Origin: Bacteroidota bacterium
GTDB lineage: Bacteria; Bacteroidota; Bacteroidia; Flavobacteriales; Weeksellaceae
Direction of reading: 5' to 3'
DNA length: 5,617 bases
Assembly: GCA_023426625.1 (NCBI GenBank)
Contig: JAFAAJ010000048.1
Span: 1-5,617 of the forward strand
Program-made: the position numbers and the translations under genes
Notes under the pieces: generated by a model
The model's database searches: none
Told to the model about the DNA's origin: nothing
What the model saw: only the letters and a program-made list of their open reading frames with translations
Shown: piece by piece, positions 1-4,835 of the stretch
Position numbering within the stretch: the stretch's first letter is position 1
How the letters are laid out: each line of letters begins with the position of its first letter

Positions 1-461
1 CTTCAATATCAGTAAAATTGCTTCCTGTCGCAAGTTTAATGACTGTAAATGTAACTCCCGGAGGTAAATTTTATTTCCAACCTGTAGAAAACGGAACTGA
101 AAGAATGCAGTTACTGGAAAATATGGGGAACCAATACGGTATAAAGTTTACTGACGAACAAAAAGTGGCATTTACAAAAGTTCAGGCAGTTGGTGTTCCA
201 ATTACACAATTAAAAAGCTTTTTGGATCTACCTGAAGATGAGCAGAAATCATATAAAGGAGCAGGTGTTCCTATGGACAGTACAAATAAACAATTGGTTG
301 ATTGGATTGAAAAGAGTTTAATAATAAACCCTGAGTATAAATTGGCTATTAAAGGCGACGTTAATACAGAATATCCAAAAGTTAAAAGTTTATTTGAAGG
401 TTTAAGAGATATTAATTTTCTTAAATTTTGGTTGATTACATCACAAGAAGGTAAACAATAA
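1..461 (+). CDS. exbD: ExbD-family proton-channel subunit (first copy), C-terminal part only
   Basis: The reading frame is open to the left edge (first full codon at 3), so the true start lies upstream; a TTG at 18 is internal. About 152 residues are visible, all periplasmic. The missing part should hold the short cytoplasmic N-terminus and the single transmembrane helix with the proton-carrying Asp. The visible part opens with a beta strand (ASLMTVNVTPGGKFYF). A long insertion follows, then the usual end of the ExbD periplasmic domain: an alpha/beta stretch with YKLAIKGDVNTEYPKVKSLF and a final strand LKFWLITSQEG. ExbD works with ExbB in the inner membrane to couple proton flow to TonB. The next exbD begins 9 bases after this stop, so the two are surely co-transcribed. 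The insertion makes this protein clearly larger than enterobacterial ExbD (about 140 residues), as is usual for Bacteroidota. Family call is firm; the partner receptor is unknown. Confidence 0.9.
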   Translation, partial: SISVKLLPVASLMTVNVTPGGKFYFQPVENGTERMQLLENMGNQYGIKFTDEQKVAFTKVQAVGVPITQLKSFLDLPEDEQKSYKGAGVPMDSTNKQLVDWIEKSLIINPEYKLAIKGDVNTEYPKVKSLFEGLRDINFLKFWLITSQEGKQ

Positions 462-470
462 TTATTAGAA

Positions 471-1022
471 ATGGCAGAAGTACAAGTAAAAGAGGATAGC
501 GGGAAAGGCGGCAAGGTCCGTTCCAAAAAGCAGAATACCCGCGTAGATATGACTCCGATGGTGGACTTAGGGTTTCTTTTGATTACCTTCTTTATGTTCA
601 CCACTACATTTAGTAAACCAAACGTAATGGATCTGGGGCTTCCGGCAAAACCAAAGGAAAACCAGAAACCACCAGATACTGAAATTAAACTTTCTAACTC
701 CATCTCTTTATTATTAGGAAGAGATAATAGAATTTTCTGGCACCAACAGGATAATACGACATTAACTGACCAGAACCTAAATGAAACTTCTTATGACAGA
801 GAAGGAATTAGAAATGTAATTGAGCAAGCAAAAAACAGAGCGGCAGATAAAACCAAGTTTACTGTGATTATCAAGCCTACTGACGATGCTGTATATAAAA
901 ACTTTGTTGATATTCTTGATGAAATGGCAATTACCAAAAGTGAGCAGTACGGGGTAACCGATGTGAAGCCTTGGGAAAAAGCTATTTATGAAAAGAAAGT
1001 TGGACCAGCTCCGGCAAAGTAA
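471..1022 (+). CDS. exbD: ExbD-family proton-channel subunit (second copy)
   Basis: Complete 183-residue protein. Residues 1-26 are a basic, cytoplasmic N-terminus. Then comes the ExbD signature DMTPMVDLGFLLITFFMF (26-43), a single transmembrane helix; Asp32 is the counterpart of the essential proton-relay Asp25 of E. coli ExbD. The periplasmic domain follows: a strand around ISLLLGRDNRIFW, a polar stretch rich in Asn/Thr/Asp, a helix REGIRNVIEQAKNRAADK, the strand FTVIIKPTDDAVY, and a helix DILDEMAITK leading to a lysine-rich tail ending in PAPAK. The start is 9 bases after the upstream exbD stop and is preceded by ATTAGAAA rather than a Shine-Dalgarno sequence; the same octamer lies before tonB. 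It sits between another exbD and tonB, so it is part of the same energy-transducing complex. The two ExbDs are divergent, which suggests a heteromeric complex, but that is inference. Confidence 0.93.
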   Translation: MAEVQVKEDSGKGGKVRSKKQNTRVDMTPMVDLGFLLITFFMFTTTFSKPNVMDLGLPAKPKENQKPPDTEIKLSNSISLLLGRDNRIFWHQQDNTTLTDQNLNETSYDREGIRNVIEQAKNRAADKTKFTVIIKPTDDAVYKNFVDILDEMAITKSEQYGVTDVKPWEKAIYEKKVGPAPAK

Positions 1023-1044
1023 TATAACCATAAATTAGAAAGAT

Positions 1045-1887
1045 ATGGCAAATGAAAATATATACAATGATAATCTAACATTAGATGAAATTGTATTTGA
1101 ACATAGAAATAAGGAGTATGGAGCCTATGACTTGAGAAGCAGCTATCCAAAATTGCTTACAAGATCATTTCTTATCGGTACGGCATTCTTTGTTCTTGCG
1201 GTTGCTACACCATTTATCGTGATGAAAATTCAGCAGATGAATGCTAAAGAAGAAACTAAAGTTGAAGCTAACTTAGTTGATGTATTGCAGGAGGATAAGA
1301 TTATAGAAGAACCGGAAGATGCGCCACCTCCACCACCACCTCCACCAAAAGAGGAAGAGAAAATTGAGGTAATCCAGAATGTTGTCCCGGAACCGAAGGT
1401 TGCTCCAAAAGTGGAAACTCCACCACCGCCAATTTCAAAGCAGTTGGAAACAACAACAGGTTTGGAAAATCAGGAAGGGGTAAAAGCTCCGGCTTATACA
1501 CCGCCACCACCACCACCTTCTACAGGTACAAAAACTTCAACAGCTGAAGTTAAACCGCAAGTGAGTGAGACTCAAGTTTATAATGAAGTGGAACAGGTTG
1601 CGGAATTCCCAGGAGGTATCAATGCATTTAGAAATAAAGTTTCTAGTAATTTTGATGGCTCTGCAATGAACGGTGATGAAGGTACTGTGAAAGCAGAAGT
1701 AACTTTCGTTGTTGAAAGGGACGGAAGTATTACAGATGTAAAGGCTAAAGGTTCTAACCCTGATTTTAACGCAGAGGCAATCAGAACGATTAAATCTATT
1801 AAAAACAAATGGACGCCGGCTAAAATTAACGGTCAGTCTGTACGTTATAGATTTAGATTACCTTTAACAATGAATTTTGAAGGATAA
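1045..1887 (+). CDS. tonB: Energy transducer TonB
   Basis: A 280-residue TonB. Residues 1-40 are cytoplasmic and carry the Bacteroidota-type motif LDEIVFEHRNKEYGAYDLR (13-31), absent from E. coli TonB. One transmembrane helix spans about 41-60. The periplasmic linker (61-185) is Glu/Lys/Pro-rich, with proline runs of 8 (94-101), 4 (126-129) and 6 (153-158). The C-terminal domain (about 186-280) holds the AEFPGGINAFRN motif, the strands KAEVTFVVERDGSITDVKA, the helix AEAIRTIKSIK, the W-P-A motif (KWTPAKINGQ) and the last strand RYRFRLPLTMNF, which pairs with the TonB box of outer-membrane receptors. It passes ExbB/ExbD energy to receptors that import siderophores, vitamins or glycans; the substrate cannot be read from the sequence. 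It follows exbD by 22 bases, is the last gene of the operon, and is followed by a strong terminator. Confidence 0.95.
   Translation: MANENIYNDNLTLDEIVFEHRNKEYGAYDLRSSYPKLLTRSFLIGTAFFVLAVATPFIVMKIQQMNAKEETKVEANLVDVLQEDKIIEEPEDAPPPPPPPPKEEEKIEVIQNVVPEPKVAPKVETPPPPISKQLETTTGLENQEGVKAPAYTPPPPPPSTGTKTSTAEVKPQVSETQVYNEVEQVAEFPGGINAFRNKVSSNFDGSAMNGDEGTVKAEVTFVVERDGSITDVKAKGSNPDFNAEAIRTIKSIKNKWTPAKINGQSVRYRFRLPLTMNFEG
1324..1518 (+). repeat. Proline-codon (CCA/CCT/CCG) runs inside tonB
   Basis: Three short runs of proline codons lie in the TonB linker: 1324-1347 (8 codons), 1420-1431 (4 codons) and 1501-1518 (6 codons). Most codons are CCA, with CCT and CCG mixed in, so the arrays are imperfect and only mildly prone to slippage. 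They encode stiff polyproline stretches typical of a periplasm-spanning TonB. Confidence 0.85.
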
Positions 1888-1912
1888 ATTAATATTATCT
1901 TAAATATTATTA

Positions 1913-1949
1913 AAAAAGAGAGGCTTATGCTTCTCTTTTTATTTTTTTT
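1913..1949 (+). terminator. Intrinsic terminator of the exbD-exbD-tonB operon
   Basis: A 12-bp stem pairs 1913-1924 with 1929-1940 (one G-T wobble at 1922/1931) around a 4-base TTAT loop. It is followed by eight T (1942-1949). It starts 26 bases after the tonB stop. The stem is A/T-heavy at its base with a GAGAGGC/GCTTCTC core. The -7 box of the next transcription unit begins only 3 bases after the T-run. Confidence 0.88.
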
Positions 1950-1951
1950 GG

Positions 1952-1959
1952 TATTTTTG
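1952..1959 (+). promoter_or_regulatory. Putative -7 box for the 65-residue protein/PstS-like unit
   Basis: TATTTTTG matches the Bacteroidota -7 consensus TAnnTTTG exactly. It ends 4 bases before the ATG at 1964, which would place the transcript start at or next to the start codon. I see no convincing -33 TTTG: the expected place is the 3' arm of the preceding terminator. T-rich surroundings raise the chance of a coincidental match, so the call is moderate. Confidence 0.5.
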
Positions 1960-1963
1960 TTAT

Positions 1964-2161
1964 ATGATGTTCAATTGGTTATCATTAGTTACCGGATTAT
2001 TTTATATAATTTTAGGAATAGTAGTTATTACATATAAATTCTTTTTTGTTGTTCTGGAGCCTACAGTGGCATATCCACTCGGGGGAGTGTTAATGGTTTA
2101 TGGAATTTTCAGAATTATTAGAGCAATATCCAGATTAAAAAACACAGGAAATGAAGAGTAA
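1964..2161 (+). CDS. Small two-helix inner-membrane protein, function unknown
   Basis: A 65-residue protein predicted as a membrane hairpin. Helix 1 is at about 5-23 (WLSLVTGLFYIILGIVVIT). A short turn holds YKFFFVVLEP, and helix 2 is at about 35-52 (VAYPLGGVLMVYGIFRII). The basic tail RAISRLK points to a cytoplasmic C-terminus, so both ends are probably inside. Glycines in both helices (G11, G18, G40, G41, G47) would allow tight packing. I do not recognise a named family; I believe similar small proteins occur in other flavobacteria beside the same PstS-like gene, but this is from memory. Two ATGs lie in tandem (1964 and 1967); either gives the same protein apart from one Met. The last 11 bases overlap the start of the PstS-like lipoprotein gene, implying translational coupling. 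There is no Shine-Dalgarno and almost no room for a 5' leader. A real gene is supported by the overlap, the promoter and the clean membrane pattern. Confidence 0.8.
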   Translation: MMFNWLSLVTGLFYIILGIVVITYKFFFVVLEPTVAYPLGGVLMVYGIFRIIRAISRLKNTGNEE

Positions 2162-3017
2162 ATTATTACTGCTGTCTTTTATACTAATTATTTTAGGGTG
2201 CAAAAAGAAAGACGAAAATGTACCCACTTACAGTAAAGGGAATCTTACAGTTTTTACAGACGAGTCTTTTAAAAGCGTTACAGAAGCTTTAACAGAAGGG
2301 TATATGATTAATTATCCTGAAACCCATTTCAAGGTTGAAACCAAAAAAGAAGACCTTGGTTTTCTAGACCTTTTAAATGGTAAGGCTAAGATTATTGTCA
2401 TGTCCAGAACATTATCAAAACAGGAGATCAAGGCTTACGAGGATAAAGTTGATCTTAAATATTTGCCGGCAAAGTTTGCTGCAGATGCTGTTGTTTTTGT
2501 TGTTCCTAAAAACTCTCCAAGAACAAAAATTACTATGGCGGAAATTCAAAGTGGATTAAGTTCCGAAGATAAAAACTTTATCTTTGACGGAACCAACTCT
2601 AGTAATTTGAATTTCGTTGCTGAGAAGCTTAAAAAACAGCCCAGAGATTTAAAATTCTCAATTATTCCCGGAAATCAGAATATTATAGAACAATTGGATA
2701 AATATCCTAATAAAATAGGAGTTATCGGGTTGAATACATTCAGCAGACCTTATGATAAAAATGCTGAAAAATTAAGAGAAATGGTAAAGATCCTTCCAGT
2801 TGAAAGCAACGGAAAGGAATATTTTCCCGATTCTGATGGACTGCGTGAAATGAAATATCCTTTTACAAGGGTTCTTTATTTTTTGACCAGTGAGGGCAAT
2901 TTCAGTATTGCTAATGGATTTATACGTTATTCCTGTACACAGTTAGGTCAAATGATCGTTGAAAAAGAAGGACTTCAACCTTATAATTTATACAAAAGAG
3001 AAGTACAAATGCGTTAA
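2151..3017 (+). CDS. PstS-like periplasmic substrate-binding lipoprotein, ligand unknown
   Basis: A 288-residue lipoprotein: the signal peptide MKSKLLLLSFILIILGC ends in a lipobox with lipidated Cys17, followed by KKKDE. The body follows the PstS-type binding-protein fold (PBP-like-2 type). Its landmarks are the first strand NLTVFTDESF (31-40), VMSRTLSKQE (83-92), the crossover ADAVVFVVPKNSP (111-123), the second-lobe loop FDGTNSSNLNF (145-155), IGVIGLNTFSR (189-199), YPFTRVLYFLTSEGN (236-250) and a C-terminal helix FIRYSCTQLGQMIVEKEGL (257-275). The SGT loop with its upstream Arg that binds phosphate in true PstS is replaced by a Ser/Asn-rich loop without Arg, so phosphate binding is doubtful. 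No pstC, pstA or pstB follows. The start overlaps the preceding small gene by 11 bases. It lies between tonB and a TPR gene, so an accessory envelope role is as likely as transport. The fold is fairly secure; the function is not. Confidence 0.85.
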   Translation: MKSKLLLLSFILIILGCKKKDENVPTYSKGNLTVFTDESFKSVTEALTEGYMINYPETHFKVETKKEDLGFLDLLNGKAKIIVMSRTLSKQEIKAYEDKVDLKYLPAKFAADAVVFVVPKNSPRTKITMAEIQSGLSSEDKNFIFDGTNSSNLNFVAEKLKKQPRDLKFSIIPGNQNIIEQLDKYPNKIGVIGLNTFSRPYDKNAEKLREMVKILPVESNGKEYFPDSDGLREMKYPFTRVLYFLTSEGNFSIANGFIRYSCTQLGQMIVEKEGLQPYNLYKREVQMR

Positions 3018-3039
3018 AAAATATTAAATTACCCGCTTA

Positions 3040-3064
3040 ACCAAAACAAATTAATTATTTTGGT
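3040..3064 (+). other. Inverted repeat in the leader before the TPR gene
   Basis: ACCAAAA (3040-3046) pairs perfectly with TTTTGGT (3058-3064), a 7-bp stem with an 11-base A/T loop that could pair a further 2 bp past one mismatch. No T-run follows, so it is a poor intrinsic terminator. It lies 22 bases after the PstS-like stop and could be a weak attenuator, an mRNA 3' end or an operator. The 3' arm also offers a TTTG that could serve as a -33 element. Confidence 0.35.
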
Positions 3065-3086
3065 CTAAAAATTGTGTGTAATTTAT

Positions 3087-3094
3087 TCAATTTG
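3087..3094 (+). promoter_or_regulatory. Weak candidate -7 box for the TPR gene
   Basis: TCAATTTG matches TAnnTTTG except at the second base. A TTTG at 3059-3062 lies 24 bases upstream, slightly longer than the usual spacing. If used, transcription would begin near 3099 and leave a leader of about 25 bases to the ATG at 3124. The gene may instead be read through from the PstS-like gene, since no strong terminator separates them. Confidence 0.3.
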
Positions 3095-3123
3095 AGAAAT
3101 ATAAAATGATAGATATAATGATT

Positions 3124-4758
3124 ATGAATGTAAAGAAGATTGCTGTTGGTGCAGCTGTGGTATTTTTTACCAATTTTGCTTTTGCACAAACATTACAAGA
3201 TGGAATTAATAGTATTGATAGCGATAAATATGCACAAGCTAAAAATAATTTCACACAGATGATTGCGAAAGAACCAAGTGCGGAAAATTATTTTTATTTA
3301 GGAAATACATTTTTAAAACAGGGAGAACCTGATTTTGCTAAAGCGGCAGAAAACTTTAATAAAGGATTAGCTGCAGACAGTAAGAGTTACCTTAATAAAA
3401 TAGGTTTGGCTGCTGTAAAATTAGGTAAAGGAGATAAAAATGCAATTGCTGAAATTCAGAAAGTAGTAGCAGATTCCAGAGAAAAAGATGCCGAAGTTCT
3501 TTTCAGAGCAGCTGAAGCATTAACATTATTCGAGAAAAATAACTCTCCTGATTTGGCAATACAGTTCCTGAACAAAGCTATTGAAAGAGCTCAGAGAAAA
3601 GAAGTCCCTGCACATTATTATTATACGTTGGGAGATGCATACAGACTGAAGAGACTTCCTGGAGAAGCAATGTCAGCTTATGATAAAGCATTACCATTAG
3701 CTAAGAATAAAGCTTCTGTGTACACAAGAATGGGTACGCTTTGGATGGCAGCTCAGCAATGGCAACAGGCAAAACAGAATATAGATAAGGCAATATCGGT
3801 AGATCAAACATATGCTCCGGCTTATAAAGCTTTGGCTGCTTATGATATTAAATATCAGCAAAATGCAAAGGCAACTCAGGATTTGATCAATTATACAAAA
3901 TATGCTGACGAAGATCCATATACACAATTAGAAATTTCAAAATTATACTTCACTAATGAAGATTATGTAAATTCTAAAGCTGTATTAGATAAGATTTTCG
4001 ACAAAATTGATGATCCGATTAAGTTTAAGCTAAGAGCTTATCAATTATATGCTGAAGGAAAATATGCTGAAGCTAAACAAAACATGGATACTTTTGTTTC
4101 TCAGGTGGAAAAATCAAGAGTACAGCCTGCAGATCAAGGTTTGCAAGGTTTAATAGCTGCGGGATTAGCAAAAGATGAAACAGATCCGGCTAAGAAAACT
4201 GCGTTAACAACTGAAGCTCAACAAAAGATCGCCATTGCTAAAGCTGCAAAAGACGAAACTATGAAATGGGATCTGGAGTTGGCAAATATTGCAGGTGGTG
4301 GAGTAACTTCACAAGCTTCTGTAGACGCAGGACCAACAACTCCGGAAATCGAAGCATTGAAAAAGAAAATTGTTGAAAACCCACAAGATACAGATTCTTT
4401 ATTTAAATTAGCTACAGCTTACCAGGATGCTAAAAACTGGAACGGAGCGGTGCTTACATGGCAGAAAATGATTGCGCTTTTACCGGATTGGGCTCCGGCT
4501 TATTATAGCCAGGGATATTCTTATCAGCAGGCAGGAAATAATGAAGCAGCAAAGCTGGCTTATGAGAAATTTATCAGTACAGTAAAACCGGCAGATATGG
4601 AAGCTAATAAGCAAACACTTGCATATGCATATTTTGCGGTAGCATATATGTCTAAAGATTCTGATATGGCAAAAGCTAAGGATTATGTAGCAAAATCTTT
4701 ACAGCTTGATCCTACTTATGAAGATGCTGTAAAGCTTAATGCCCAAATTAATCAATAA
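3124..4758 (+). CDS. Exported TPR-repeat protein
   Basis: A 544-residue protein from the ATG at 3124. In-frame ATGs at 3106 and 3118 would add six residues (MIDIMI) with no signal-peptide logic. From 3124 the protein starts MNVKKIAVGAAVVFFTNFAFA and has a clean signal-peptidase I site (AFA-Q, after residue 21), so it is probably periplasmic. The mature part is a helical solenoid of tetratricopeptide repeats. Clear units lie at about 53-86 (YLGNTFLKQG), 163-196 (YTLGDAYRLKR), 198-231 (YTRMGTLWMAAQQW), 232-332 (three weaker units) and 424-544 (three units, including LATAYQDAKNWNGAV and YSQGYSYQQAGNNEAA). A Gly/Thr/Pro-rich linker (390-412) splits the two TPR blocks. TPRs hold protein complexes together; no enzyme motif is visible. 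The gene starts about 100 bases after the PstS-like lipoprotein gene and ends in an intrinsic terminator. The partner is unknown; the tonB and lipoprotein neighbours suggest an envelope scaffold. Confidence 0.88.
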   Translation: MNVKKIAVGAAVVFFTNFAFAQTLQDGINSIDSDKYAQAKNNFTQMIAKEPSAENYFYLGNTFLKQGEPDFAKAAENFNKGLAADSKSYLNKIGLAAVKLGKGDKNAIAEIQKVVADSREKDAEVLFRAAEALTLFEKNNSPDLAIQFLNKAIERAQRKEVPAHYYYTLGDAYRLKRLPGEAMSAYDKALPLAKNKASVYTRMGTLWMAAQQWQQAKQNIDKAISVDQTYAPAYKALAAYDIKYQQNAKATQDLINYTKYADEDPYTQLEISKLYFTNEDYVNSKAVLDKIFDKIDDPIKFKLRAYQLYAEGKYAEAKQNMDTFVSQVEKSRVQPADQGLQGLIAAGLAKDETDPAKKTALTTEAQQKIAIAKAAKDETMKWDLELANIAGGGVTSQASVDAGPTTPEIEALKKKIVENPQDTDSLFKLATAYQDAKNWNGAVLTWQKMIALLPDWAPAYYSQGYSYQQAGNNEAAKLAYEKFISTVKPADMEANKQTLAYAYFAVAYMSKDSDMAKAKDYVAKSLQLDPTYEDAVKLNAQINQ

Positions 4759-4779
4759 TTTACATAAAATATACATATT

Positions 4780-4812
4780 AACTTCCCATTCTTAATGTTT
4801 GGGAAGTTTTTA
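4780..4812 (+). terminator. Intrinsic terminator of the TPR gene
   Basis: A 9-bp perfect stem pairs AACTTCCCA (4780-4788) with TGGGAAGTT (4800-4808) around an 11-base loop. It is followed by a T-rich stretch (TTTTTATTTT from 4807, the first two T inside the stem). It starts 21 bases after the TPR stop. Its loop and 3' arm contain the TTTG that serves as the -33 element of the next promoter. Confidence 0.85.
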
Positions 4813-4830
4813 TTTTAAATCTTATCTTTG
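4798..4830 (+). promoter_or_regulatory. Bacteroidota-type promoter of bshB1
   Basis: TTTG (4798-4801) and TATCTTTG (4823-4830) are separated by 21 bases, matching the -33/-7 layout TTTG-N(about 19-21)-TAnnTTTG of the Bacteroidota housekeeping sigma factor. The -7 box ends 5 bases before the bshB1 ATG at 4836, so the transcript should start at or just before the start codon. The -33 box overlaps the preceding terminator. Confidence 0.75.
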
Positions 4831-4835
4831 AAAGT

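Noticed and set aside
18..20. TTG at 18 as start of the first ExbD
   Set aside because: The frame stays open to the edge, and the downstream part lacks the transmembrane helix every ExbD needs, so the start is outside the window.
182..703. 173-codon open frame on the - strand across the two exbD genes
   Set aside because: It lies antisense to two clear ExbD genes, the protein has no recognisable domain, and no promoter or start context supports it.
777..1031. 84-codon open frame on the - strand
   Set aside because: Shadow of the second exbD; no family features.
1301..1808. Two - strand open frames antisense to tonB (1301-1516 and 1578-1808)
   Set aside because: The first arises from the proline-codon runs read in reverse, the second is a shadow of the TonB C-terminal domain.
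2377..2559. 60-codon + strand frame inside the PstS-like gene
   Set aside because: Out-of-frame shadow of a gene whose own frame shows a coherent fold and lipobox.
2151..3017. Calling this gene pstS (high-affinity phosphate uptake)
   Set aside because: The phosphate-binding loop is not recognisable and no pstCAB genes follow; only the fold is supported.
3697..3927. - strand open frame antisense to the TPR gene, rich in Cys/Ile/Leu
   Set aside because: Hydrophobic composition comes from reversing the TPR codons; no promoter or start signal.
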